The translations under genes and the position numbers were made by a program. A DNA stretch of 12,499 bases from Clostridia bacterium (GTDB lineage: Bacteria; Bacillota; Clostridia; Oscillospirales; UBA644), in contig JAFPBP010000166.1 of the NCBI GenBank assembly GCA_017424085.1, forward strand, positions 1 to 12,499. The letters run 5' to 3'. The notes under the pieces were generated by a model. The model had not been told where the DNA came from, did no database searches, and saw only the letters and a list, made by a program, of their open reading frames with translations. Positions within the stretch are counted from its first letter, which is position 1. Each line of letters starts with the position of its first letter. Positions 1 through 6,439 of the stretch are shown here, piece by piece.

Positions 1-897
1 AACATTCCCTACACCTCCAAGACCCTGCGCCGCAACATCGAAGGCTTGAAGGCACGCTACCCCTTCCTGCAATCGGGAGTCATCGGGCGAAGCGTGAGCG
101 GACAGGAGATCTATTATCTCACCTTCGGCAACGGACCCATCCGCGTGGGGTACAACGCCTCCCATCACGCAAACGAATGGATCACAACCCCCGTTCTGAT
201 GAAATTCACCGAGCAGATCTGCCGCGCCTACGCCCTGGGGATCTCTCTGGGGGAAACCAACGTGCGGGAGCTGTGGGAGCGCTGCACCTTCGTTCTGGTT
301 CCCATGGTCAACCCCGACGGAGTGGATCTGGTAACGGGGGAATACGCGGAGGGGTCAAGGGAATACAATGCCGCCAAGGAGTTGAACACCGATCTTCCCT
401 TCCCTCAAGGCTGGAAGGCAAACCTTGCGGGCACCGATCTGAATCTGAACTACCCCGCAGGCTGGGAGGAGGCAAAGCGGATCAAATACGAGCAGGGCTT
501 TACCCGCCCCGGACCGAGGGATTTCGTGGGCACGGCGCCCCTGTCCGCCCCCGAATCCCGCGCAATGGTCAATTTCACCGACCGCATGGATTTCCGTCTG
601 ATCTTAGCCTACCATACCCAAGGGGAGATCATTTTCTGGAAATATCTGGACTACGAGCCCGAAAACTCCCGCAGCATCGCATTCCGATTCTCGGAGGTGA
701 GCGGATATTCCGTGGAAGAAACGCCCTTCGCCTCGGGCTTTGCGGGCTACAAGGATTGGTTCATCCAAACCAGAAATCTCCCCGGCTACACCATCGAATG
801 CGGCAAAGGTGTCAATCCCCTGCCCATCTCCCAATTCGACGAGATCTATCGGGACAATCTGGGCATCCTTCTTCTGGGCGCCCAGCTGGCGGAATAA
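1..897 (+). CDS. M14-family zinc carboxypeptidase / gamma-D-glutamyl-diamino-acid endopeptidase-like, 5' end outside the window
   Basis: The frame is open from base 1, so this is the C-terminal 298 residues of a longer protein; the TTG at 46 is internal. Seen (numbered from the first visible residue): zinc motif HxxE at H56/E59 inside NASHHANEW, an NPDGVDL segment near 104, a DLNLNYPAGW segment near 145 where M14 enzymes carry substrate-binding residues, the third zinc ligand H205 in LAYHTQGE, and the catalytic glutamate E266 in TIECGKG. These are hallmarks of the Bacillota M14 peptidases that cut gamma-D-Glu-diaminopimelate bonds in peptidoglycan peptides. Such proteins often carry N-terminal LysM domains, which would lie upstream and are not visible here. 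Inferred role: wall turnover, spore or vegetative. The same 3' end recurs as a broken copy downstream at 1064-1183. The family assignment is firm; the exact bond specificity is inference. Confidence 0.9.
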   Translation, partial: NIPYTSKTLRRNIEGLKARYPFLQSGVIGRSVSGQEIYYLTFGNGPIRVGYNASHHANEWITTPVLMKFTEQICRAYALGISLGETNVRELWERCTFVLVPMVNPDGVDLVTGEYAEGSREYNAAKELNTDLPFPQGWKANLAGTDLNLNYPAGWEEAKRIKYEQGFTRPGPRDFVGTAPLSAPESRAMVNFTDRMDFRLILAYHTQGEIIFWKYLDYEPENSRSIAFRFSEVSGYSVEETPFASGFAGYKDWFIQTRNLPGYTIECGKGVNPLPISQFDEIYRDNLGILLLGAQLAE

Positions 898-1003
898 ATA
901 ACGCGGGTCCACCCCGTTTGGTGATGTGGAGTTACTACCACAATAAAATAGCAGAAGTACCGTGAAATCGAAAAAGGTTTATACTTTTTACATAACGGGA
1001 AAC

Positions 1004-1035
1004 AGCACCGAAATCCAGTGTTTCGGTGCTATTCC
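1004..1035 (+). terminator. Perfect 10-bp hairpin, possible terminator of the M14 gene
   Basis: AGCACCGAAA (1004-1013) and TTTCGGTGCT (1021-1030) are exact reverse complements around a 7-base loop. The following bases, ATTCCTTTTA, are only moderately T-rich, so termination may be weak. It lies about 105 bases after the M14 stop codon. It could instead be the junction left by the rearrangement that produced the adjacent gene remnant. Confidence 0.45.
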
Positions 1036-1063
1036 TTTTAGTGGCACGAACTTCATGTCGCCG

Positions 1064-1183
1064 AATCTCCCCGGAAGCACCATCAAATGCGGAGGAGGTC
1101 AATCCTGCAAATCTCCCAATTCAACGAGATCTATCGGGACAATCTGAAGAGCCTTCTCTCAGGCGCCGAATCGGAAGGACTAA
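1064..1183 (+). pseudogene. Decayed partial copy of the M14 peptidase 3' end
   Basis: This stretch matches bases 775-897 of the upstream peptidase gene over its whole length. One 32-base block (copy from CCCAATTC to GACAATCTG) has a single mismatch. The copy starts with NLPGSTIKCGGG (parent NLPGYTIECGKG) and then changes frame: about 4 bases are missing before the block encoding ISQFNEIYRDNL (parent ISQFDEIYRDNL). No matching sequence for the N-terminal three quarters is present between 898 and 1063, and no start or ribosome binding site is seen. It is a dead remnant of a tandem paralogue or of a partial duplication. Confidence 0.85.
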
Positions 1184-1210
1184 TCCTCGTAAAATTCCAT
1201 AAAAAAACAG

Positions 1211-1250
1211 AAAAGCCGATACGGAATATATCCGTATCGGCTTTTTCACT
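1211..1250. terminator. Strong bidirectional rho-independent terminator between M14 remnant and pgsA
   Basis: A perfect 15-bp stem, AAAAGCCGATACGGA (1211-1225) against its exact complement (1231-1245), has a 5-base loop. It is flanked by a T-run on the plus side and, read on the minus strand, by a T-run formed by 1201-1214. It sits between convergent transcription units and can end both. Confidence 0.93.
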
Positions 1251-1304
1251 TTCGTTTAAAGCCCAAGGTTAACAGCGCCCGATTCCGACGGAACGGAGAT
1301 TCGA

Positions 1305-1886
1305 TCATTCTACGGATGCGGCTTGCTCGGAGGCTTTTTCCTGCGAGACCATCTGAACGAACCGATGGGCATAGCGGATCAGAGCAAAGAGCATGAGCCC
1401 CGTGCTGACAATGATGGGCAGGGTGGAGGCAAGGAAGGAGGGCTCGGGGGCGAAGATCACAAGATACGCCATCACCGTATAGAAGCACACGGTGGACAGC
1501 TTGCCGAACCATTCCGAGGAGCGGATGGACTTCATTCTGCGATACATGAGAAGCCCGCCCACCGCCTGAAAGCTTTCCTTCACAAGGATGATGAGAAACA
1601 GCACCCACATGATGGGATATCGGATCAGCAGACAGCCCGAAACCACGGCTTGGGTCAATTTGTCCGCCAAGGGATCGAGGAATTTTCCCAGCTCGGTCTC
1701 CATATGAAATTTGCGAGCGATAAAGCCATCCACAACGTCCGTAGCGGCGGACAGGAGCAGGACCGCGGCGGTCCATCCGTCCCGTTCCAGAACGAACAGA
1801 ACGATGAAGATCGGCAACAACAGGATCCGAACGTAGCACAAAAGGTTCGGAATCGAGAAAAATTCTTTCTTCTTCTGCGGGGTCAA
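1305..1886 (-). CDS. pgsA: CDP-alcohol phosphatidyltransferase, PgsA type (CDP-diacylglycerol-glycerol-3-phosphate 3-phosphatidyltransferase)
   Basis: About 193 residues, the usual length of the family. The full signature D-x2-DG-x2-AR-x8-G-x3-D-x3-D is present: D50, D53-G54, A57-R58, G67, D71, D75. These acidic residues bind the metal and CDP-alcohol. Several hydrophobic membrane segments flank it (after residue 16, around 38-48, and through the C-terminal half). PgsA enzymes make phosphatidylglycerol phosphate from CDP-diacylglycerol and glycerol 3-phosphate at the membrane; another CDP-alcohol substrate cannot be excluded by sequence alone. Start choice: a GTG at 1895 would touch the AAGGAG ribosome binding site with no spacing, whereas the TTG at 1886 sits 8 bases after it, so TTG is preferred. 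It is monocistronic: its own promoter lies upstream and a strong terminator downstream. Confidence 0.9.
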   Translation of the reverse strand: MTPQKKKEFFSIPNLLCYVRILLLPIFIVLFVLERDGWTAAVLLLSAATDVVDGFIARKFHMETELGKFLDPLADKLTQAVVSGCLLIRYPIMWVLFLIILVKESFQAVGGLLMYRRMKSIRSSEWFGKLSTVCFYTVMAYLVIFAPEPSFLASTLPIIVSTGLMLFALIRYAHRFVQMVSQEKASEQAASVE

Positions 1887-1937
1887 TTGGGACACTCCTT
1901 AATGTGTATGATACAATCAGTATTATCTATATAATAA

Positions 1938-1967
1938 ACTATATACCCGAATCACCCCGAAAGTCAA
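1938..1967 (-). promoter_or_regulatory. Candidate sigma-A promoter of pgsA
   Basis: Read on the minus strand: TTGACT (1962-1967), then TATAGT at 1938-1943 with an 18-base spacer, or TATATA at 1940-1945 with 16. It lies about 50-80 bases before the pgsA start in an AT-rich stretch, after the upstream spoVM terminator. Confidence 0.6.
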
Positions 1968-2007
1968 GGGTTTTTTCCATAATTTCACAAAAGGTTCGAT
2001 TTTCGAC

Positions 2008-2043
2008 AAAAAAACTGCCAAACACCCGGCAAGAGCGTTCGGC
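2008..2043 (-). terminator. Terminator downstream of the spoVM-like gene
   Basis: Minus strand: GCCGAAC (2037-2043) pairs with GTTTGGC (2017-2023) through one G-U pair; AG and a run of seven T (2008-2014) follow. It begins 13 bases after the spoVM stop codon and separates it from the pgsA promoter. Confidence 0.7.
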
Positions 2044-2056
2044 GGTTTTCGTTGGT

Positions 2057-2131
2057 TCAGTCGCGGATTCCGAAAATTGCTTTGAGCAATCCCCGCAAAA
2101 ACCGAGGCGATTTCCACGTAACGACCTTCAT
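2057..2131 (-). CDS. spoVM: SpoVM-like stage V sporulation micro-protein, 24 aa
   Basis: An ATG frame of 24 codons ending in TGA. The protein opens MKVVTWKSPRFL and continues with an amphipathic stretch (RGLLKAIFG) ending IRD. It matches Bacillus subtilis SpoVM (26 aa, opening MKFYTIKLPKFL, then GGIVRAMLG) in length, the MK start, T5, K7, the key proline P9, basic residue 10, FL at 11-12, G14, basic 17, A18 and G21. SpoVM is an amphipathic helix that recognises the convex forespore membrane and anchors SpoIVA to build the coat basement layer. A good ribosome binding site, GGGGAGGGA, lies 6 bases before ATG, and a terminator follows. It lies 60 bases after the HAD gene on the same strand; it may be read from its own sporulation promoter or by read-through. 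The match is by memory of the family, with no alignment run. Confidence 0.85.
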   Translation of the reverse strand: MKVVTWKSPRFLRGLLKAIFGIRD

Positions 2132-2160
2132 GCCAAATCCCTCCCCGTACAGATTCAATC

Positions 2161-2188
2161 CATCCTATGCGGAAGGGGGAAAAAGGGT
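2161..2188 (-). promoter_or_regulatory. Possible mother-cell sporulation promoter (sigma-K/sigma-E-like) of spoVM
   Basis: Minus strand: AC (2187-2188), 17-base spacer, CATAGGATG (2161-2169). This resembles the sigma-K pattern AC-N17-CATANNNTA except for the final base, and the CATA core is shared with sigma-E sites; a sigma-E -35 is not seen. The predicted start near 2155 would give a leader of about 24 bases. The motif carries little information, so the call rests on position and gene identity. Confidence 0.35.
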
Positions 2189-2191
2189 GAT

Positions 2192-2833
2192 TCAACCGAG
2201 GATAAAGCGGCGAAGCTCTGCCACGTCGCAGGTTCGGAATTCGGCGTCGTAGATCTCGGTGCAATACCGATCGGGGTCGAAGAAGCAGGCGTCGCTTCCC
2301 GCGCCGTGCCCCGCCAGCAGATCCAGCTCCCGATCGCCGATCATCAGAAGTCGGGGAGGCTCGGTGTCATGCTCCTTCAGAATGCGGATCACCAGATCGG
2401 GCTTGGGCTTGGAAGGGATGCCGCCCTCCATATCGGGACCTGCGATCACGTCGAAACAGGACAGCAGCCCGTCCCGCTCCAGATACGCCGCACAGACCGT
2501 GCTTTTGCGGTTGGAGCAGATGTGATTCCGTCGCCCCGATGCCGCAATATCCCGCAGCAGCTCGGGAAGCCCGTCGTAGGGCTGCACCAGATCGGAGACC
2601 TGCTGAGAGCCTGCTGCACGGTACCAATAGCTGAGATTTTCGGGCTTGCACCCGCACAGGGGCGCAAAATGACGGAAGGCATACGGCACGGACACGCGCA
2701 CGTAGGGAAAGATCTCCTCAGCGGTGGCGGAATAGCCGAACCGTCCCACGGCAGAACGGACGCAGGAAATGATATGATCGTAGGAATTATAAAGGCATCC
2801 GTCGAAATCCCATGCCACATCGGTATATTCCAT
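2192..2833 (-). CDS. HAD-superfamily hydrolase, phosphoglycolate-phosphatase-like
   Basis: 213 residues with all four HAD motifs: I, DFDGCL (nucleophile D9, acid D11); II, S107 in ICSN; III, lysine in PSKPKPDL (K142/K144); IV, GDRELD (D167, D171). A helical cap of the PGP/Gph kind lies between residues 15 and 90. These are Mg-dependent phosphatases of small metabolites; the substrate cannot be read from sequence. ATG at 2833 has AGGAG 6 bases before it. It follows the APH-like kinase gene on the same strand, but a hairpin terminator lies between, with too little room for a separate standard promoter after it. Expression probably depends on read-through or on a promoter inside the kinase gene. 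Downstream on the same strand is the spoVM-like gene. Confidence 0.87.
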   Translation of the reverse strand: MEYTDVAWDFDGCLYNSYDHIISCVRSAVGRFGYSATAEEIFPYVRVSVPYAFRHFAPLCGCKPENLSYWYRAAGSQQVSDLVQPYDGLPELLRDIAASGRRNHICSNRKSTVCAAYLERDGLLSCFDVIAGPDMEGGIPSKPKPDLVIRILKEHDTEPPRLLMIGDRELDLLAGHGAGSDACFFDPDRYCTEIYDAEFRTCDVAELRRFILG

Positions 2834-2849
2834 AGCATACTCCTATTTT

Positions 2850-2891
2850 GCAAAAATCAAGCATGGAAGCGGCTTTTTCCACCGCTTCCAT
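2850..2891 (-). terminator. Hairpin terminator/attenuator between the kinase and HAD genes
   Basis: Minus strand: ATGGAAGCGG (2882-2891) and CCGCTTCCAT (2863-2872), a perfect 10-bp stem with a 9-base loop, then GCTTGATTTTTG. The T-run starts four bases after the stem, so termination may be partial. The HAD ribosome binding site follows within 10 bases. Confidence 0.7.
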
Positions 2892-2902
2892 CCCATTTTG
2901 AT

Positions 2903-3655
2903 TTATTCGTATTCAACAACATCAACCCACTTGAGGAGGAACTCCTTCTCGTTGGGCTTTTCCTTGACCGACTGGGAAGCCGCGACGATGGGAAGCCATT
3001 TCTGAACGTACTGCTGAGCGGTATCGCTCTTCTTGCAGAAGAGGTGCAGATACTTGTTGGCAAGGGCTTCCTTGCCCTCCAGACAGAACAGGAGGTAGGT
3101 GCGCGCCACGTCGGCAGAGGCATTGCCCTGCGTTACGTGCGCCCAGTCAATGATATAGGGCTTTCCCTCGGGGGTGATGATGATATTGGAGGGGTTGAAG
3201 TCTCCGTGGCAGATCTTGGTATGGCGCTTCATACCCTCCAGACGGGTGTGCAGATCGTAACGGGTGGTGGCGTCCAGATCAGCCTGAGAGATCTTCCCGC
3301 GCATCTTATCCCGCAGACGGATGAGCATGGAGGGGGCTTTGGTGGCGTGAACCTGCATCTGCAGATCCACAAAAAGGTTCAGATATTCGTCTTCCTTTTC
3401 GGGGTTCTCTGCCATCAGCTGCTCCAGGGTCTTTCCTTCCACGTACTGCTGAACGATCGCCCATTTTTCGTTCGCCTTGCAGACCTCAATGATCTGGGGA
3501 ACGGGAAGACCAGTAGTCTCCATGATGGCGTTGTTCATGGCTTCCCGCAGGATGCCCTCCTTGGAAAAGGTATCGTTAAACACCTTGATGACGGTGTCTC
3601 CGTCCCGATAGATCACCTTATCGGCGCGGGCAACGTGTACGGTATCGAGATTCAT
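2903..3655 (-). CDS. Aminoglycoside-phosphotransferase-like small-molecule kinase (TIGR02172-like)
   Basis: 250 residues with a protein-kinase-like fold of the APH/choline-kinase group: beta-strand lysine K24 in VIKVF, hinge region IVQQYVEGKTL near 67-78, catalytic loop HGDFNPSN (H150, D152, N157), and metal-binding D170 in IIDWAH. The opening NLDTVHVARADKVIYRDGD and the LFVDLQMQVHA segment recall a Clostridia/Fibrobacter paralogue family with no assigned substrate (TIGR02172, from memory). Antibiotic resistance is not implied. The start at 3655 is chosen because AAGGAGG lies 7 bases before it; an earlier in-frame start at 3709 would overlap adhE. It begins 22 bases after the adhE stop, so it is almost surely cotranscribed with adhE. 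Confidence 0.87.
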   Translation of the reverse strand: MNLDTVHVARADKVIYRDGDTVIKVFNDTFSKEGILREAMNNAIMETTGLPVPQIIEVCKANEKWAIVQQYVEGKTLEQLMAENPEKEDEYLNLFVDLQMQVHATKAPSMLIRLRDKMRGKISQADLDATTRYDLHTRLEGMKRHTKICHGDFNPSNIIITPEGKPYIIDWAHVTQGNASADVARTYLLFCLEGKEALANKYLHLFCKKSDTAQQYVQKWLPIVAASQSVKEKPNEKEFLLKWVDVVEYE

Positions 3656-3677
3656 ATCGGTTCCTCCTTGCATCAAA

Positions 3678-6287
3678 TCAGACGGCGTCATGCTTGCCGT
3701 AGTACGCATTCAGGTACATTTGCTTGATTTCGCTCATCAGGGGGTATCTGGGGTTGGCGCCGGTGCACTGATCGTCGAACGCCTGCTCCACCATCTCGTC
3801 GAGACGGGCGAGGAAGTCGGCCTCGTCGATGCCGTACGCCTGAATGGATTCCTTGATGCCGACCTTTGCCTTCAGGGCATTGAGAGCATCAATGAGCCCC
3901 TCCAGCTTCTCGGCGTCGTCCTGCCCCTTCACGCCCAGATAATCGGCGACCTCGGCGTAGCGGGCAAGGGTATGAGGATGGGTGTACTGGGAGAAGGATC
4001 CCATCTTGGTGGGGACCTCGGCGGCGTTGAAGCGGAGGACCTGCTCCAGCATCAATGCGTTTGCGACCCCGTGAGGCAGGTGATGGAAGGCACCCAGCTT
4101 ATGCGCCATGGAGTGGCAGACTCCGAGGAAAGCGTTGGCGAATGCCATACCTGCGATGGTGGCGGCGTTTGCCATCTTCTCGCGGGCTTCCACGTCGGTC
4201 TGACCGTTGTCGTAGGCACGGGGCAGATATTCGAAGATCACCTTCAGAGCCTTCAGAGCAAGCCCGTCGGTGTAATCGGTCGCCATGATGGAAGCGTATG
4301 CCTCAAGCGCGTGAGAGACGGCGTCGACGCCCGAAGCGGCGGTCAGTCCCTTAGGTGCAGACATATGAAGATCGGTATCCACGATCGCCATATCGGGGAG
4401 AAGCTCGTAGTCTGCCAGAGGATACTTCACACCCGTTGCCTCGTCGGTGATAACGGCGAAGGGAGTGACCTCGGAGCCGGTGCCCGCAGAGGTGGGAACG
4501 GCGATGAAATATGCCTTTTCGCCCATCTTGGGGAAGGTATAGATTCTCTTGCGGATATCGGAGAAGCGCATTGCCATATCGGCAAAATCAACCTCGGGAT
4601 GCTCGTAAAGCACCCACATGATCTTCGCCGCGTCCATGGCGGAGCCGCCGCCCATGGCGATGATCACGTCGGGACCGAAGGCTGCCATCTGCGCCGCACC
4701 CTCCTTGGCGTTGCCCAGAGTGGGATCGGGCTGAACGTTGAAGAAGGTGGTATGAGTGATGCCCATCTGATCCAGCTTTTCGGTGATGGGACGGGTATAG
4801 CCGTTGTTATACAGGAAGCTGTCGGTGACGATAAACGCCTTCTTCTTGCCCATGACGGTCTTCAATTCATCCAGAGCAACGGGGAGACAACCCTTCTTGA
4901 TATAAACCTTCTCGGGGGCACGGAACCAGAGCATATTTTCCCTTCTTTCGGCAACGGTCTTGATGTTCAACAGGTGCTTGACACCCACGTTTTCGGAAAC
5001 CGAGTTTCCGCCCCAGGATCCGCATCCCAGAGTCAGAGAGGGGGCAAGCTTGAAGTTGTACAGATCTCCGATGCCGCCGTGAGAGGAGGGGGTGTTGACC
5101 AGAATGCGGCAGGTCTTCATGCGGGCGGCAAATTCGTCCAGCTTCGCCTGCTGCGTTACGGGATTCAGATAGATGGATGCGGTGTGCCCGAAGCCGCCGT
5201 CGGCAACCAAGCGCTCCGCCTTGGCGAAGGCATCCTGAATATCGGTCGCCTTGTACATGGCAAGCACGGGAGAAAGCTTTTCGTGGGCGAATTCCTCGCT
5301 CAGCTCCACGCTCTCCACCTCACCGATGAGGATCTTCGCCGTCTCGGGAACGGTAACGCCCGCAAGAGCGGCAATGGTGGGAGCCTTCTGCCCCACGATC
5401 TTGGCGTTCAGAGCCCCGTTGATCAGGATGGTCTTGCGGACCTTTTCGATCTCCTCGGGGTTGAGGAAATAGCATCCGCGGTCGGCAAATTCCTTGCGCG
5501 CCGCCTCGTAGACCGATTCCAGAACGATGACCGACTGCTCGGAGGCACAGATCATGCCGTTATCGAAGGTCTTGGAATGGATGATGGAGTTGACGGCAAC
5601 CACCACGTCGGCGGAGTCGTCGATGATGGCGGGAGTGTTCCCCGCGCCCACGCCCACGGCGGGCTTGCCGCTGGAGTAGGCAGCCTTGACCATGCCGGGA
5701 CCGCCGGTGGCAAGGATGATATCCGATTCCTTCATAACCAGATTGGTCATTTCCAGAGAGGGAACGTCGATCCAACCGATGATGCCCTCGGGAGCGCCTG
5801 CGGCAACCGCAGCCTCCAGAACGATGCGGGCGGCTTCAATGGTCGCCTTCTTGGCTCTCGGATGGGGAGAGATGATGATACCGTTGCGGGTCTTCAGCGC
5901 CAGAAGGCACTTGAAGATGGCGGTAGAGGTGGGGTTGGTGGTGGGGATGACCGCAGCCACAACGCCGATGGGCTCAGCGATCTTCTTGATCCCGTAGGCA
6001 GGGTCCTCTTCCACAACGCCGCAGGTCTTGGTATCCCGATAAGCGTTATAAATGTACTCGGAGGCGTAGTGATTCTTGATCACCTTGTCTTCCACCACGC
6101 CCATGCCGGTTTCTTCCACAGCCAGACGGGCAAGGGGGATACGGGCACGGTTCGCCGCCAACGCCGCCGCGCGGAAAATGGCGTCTACCTGCTCCTGAGA
6201 GTAGGTTGCATAGACCTGCTGTGCCTTCTTGATCTCATCCAAGCGGGCTTCCAGAGCGTCCACGCTGTCCACGAGTTTGTAATCCAT
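3678..6287 (-). CDS. adhE: Bifunctional acetaldehyde-CoA / alcohol dehydrogenase AdhE
   Basis: 869 residues, the usual AdhE length. The N-terminal half (1 to about 440) is a CoA-acylating aldehyde dehydrogenase with catalytic C247 in NGMICASEQ and the GVGAGNTP segment at 212-219. The C-terminal half (about 450-869) is an iron-dependent alcohol dehydrogenase with the NAD-binding GGGSAMDAAK at 547-556, PTSAGTGSE at 598-606, and metal ligands D655, H659, H725 and H739, each offset by two from E. coli AdhE. It reduces acetyl-CoA to acetaldehyde and then ethanol, re-oxidising two NADH; AdhE proteins form helical filaments (spirosomes). ATG 6287 follows AAGGAG by about 10 bases. No frameshift or missing key residue. 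A sigma-A promoter and a dyad lie upstream, next to a LysR gene. Confidence 0.97.
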   Translation of the reverse strand: MDYKLVDSVDALEARLDEIKKAQQVYATYSQEQVDAIFRAAALAANRARIPLARLAVEETGMGVVEDKVIKNHYASEYIYNAYRDTKTCGVVEEDPAYGIKKIAEPIGVVAAVIPTTNPTSTAIFKCLLALKTRNGIIISPHPRAKKATIEAARIVLEAAVAAGAPEGIIGWIDVPSLEMTNLVMKESDIILATGGPGMVKAAYSSGKPAVGVGAGNTPAIIDDSADVVVAVNSIIHSKTFDNGMICASEQSVIVLESVYEAARKEFADRGCYFLNPEEIEKVRKTILINGALNAKIVGQKAPTIAALAGVTVPETAKILIGEVESVELSEEFAHEKLSPVLAMYKATDIQDAFAKAERLVADGGFGHTASIYLNPVTQQAKLDEFAARMKTCRILVNTPSSHGGIGDLYNFKLAPSLTLGCGSWGGNSVSENVGVKHLLNIKTVAERRENMLWFRAPEKVYIKKGCLPVALDELKTVMGKKKAFIVTDSFLYNNGYTRPITEKLDQMGITHTTFFNVQPDPTLGNAKEGAAQMAAFGPDVIIAMGGGSAMDAAKIMWVLYEHPEVDFADMAMRFSDIRKRIYTFPKMGEKAYFIAVPTSAGTGSEVTPFAVITDEATGVKYPLADYELLPDMAIVDTDLHMSAPKGLTAASGVDAVSHALEAYASIMATDYTDGLALKALKVIFEYLPRAYDNGQTDVEAREKMANAATIAGMAFANAFLGVCHSMAHKLGAFHHLPHGVANALMLEQVLRFNAAEVPTKMGSFSQYTHPHTLARYAEVADYLGVKGQDDAEKLEGLIDALNALKAKVGIKESIQAYGIDEADFLARLDEMVEQAFDDQCTGANPRYPLMSEIKQMYLNAYYGKHDAV

Positions 6288-6335
6288 GAGCGAATCTCTC
6301 CTTCAATTTATGCGATAATGATCATACGTATTTGA

Positions 6336-6361
6336 GCGCAAAGCCCCGTTTCGGGCTTGCG
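6336..6361 (-). other. Hairpin at the start of the adhE leader RNA
   Basis: Minus strand: GCAAGCCC and GGGCTTTGC around GAAACG form an 8-bp stem with one bulged T, just after the predicted transcription start. There is no T-run after it, so it is not a terminator; a 5' stabilising stem is a possible role. The leader is about 74 bases. Confidence 0.4.
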
Positions 6362-6367
6362 GGTACT

Positions 6368-6396
6368 ATTATACCATATTTTTTTCGGTTTGTAAA
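6368..6396 (-). promoter_or_regulatory. sigma-A promoter of adhE
   Basis: Minus strand: TTTACA (6391-6396), 17-base spacer, TATAAT (6368-6373). Predicted start near 6361. This is the only strong promoter before the adhE-kinase pair. Confidence 0.85.
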
Positions 6397-6419
6397 ATAC
6401 CAAAATCGCATAATGGTAT
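6397..6419. promoter_or_regulatory. Dyad ATACCA-N11-TGGTAT, candidate LysR operator
   Basis: A perfect 6-bp inverted repeat with an 11-base spacer ends immediately next to the adhE -35 hexamer, where LysR-type activators usually bind. A further copy of the half-site in the same orientation as the nearer arm overlaps the -10 region (6371-6376). Alternative: read on the minus strand the same dyad followed by TTTAC could act as a weak AT-rich terminator for the LysR gene. Confidence 0.55.
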
Positions 6420-6439
6420 GCACTTTTCGGGAGAGGAGC

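Larger units (their letters stand above)
898..1304. other. Intergenic stretch between convergent M14 and pgsA genes
   Basis: No intact gene is visible in these 407 bases. They hold a hairpin at 1004-1030, a decayed copy of the M14 3' end at 1064-1183, and a strong terminator at 1211-1250. Bases 898-1003 and 1251-1304 show nothing I can name; short reading frames here lack ribosome binding sites. Confidence 0.6.
6308..6413. repeat. 9-bp inverted repeat spanning the adhE promoter and leader
   Basis: TTATGCGAT at 6308-6316 (adhE leader) is the exact reverse complement of ATCGCATAA at 6405-6413 (inside the spacer of the ATACCA/TGGTAT dyad). Possibly two sites for one regulator; possibly chance in AT-rich DNA. 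Confidence 0.35.

Noticed and set aside
2903..3655. Aminoglycoside resistance gene
   Set aside because: It has the general APH fold motifs, but its closest resemblance and operon context point to a housekeeping kinase family.
1904..3727. 607-residue plus-strand frame
   Set aside because: It runs antisense through the spoVM, HAD and kinase genes and several terminators; it is a shadow frame.
3690..6335. 881-residue open frame antisense to adhE
   Set aside because: It mirrors the GC-rich adhE codons, has low-complexity Gly/His/Asp-rich sequence and no recognised domain, and adhE on the other strand is certain.
6288..6439. Rex redox-repressor site at adhE
   Set aside because: I looked for a TTGTGAA/TTCACAA-type or TTGTTAA/TTAACAA-type dyad and did not find one.
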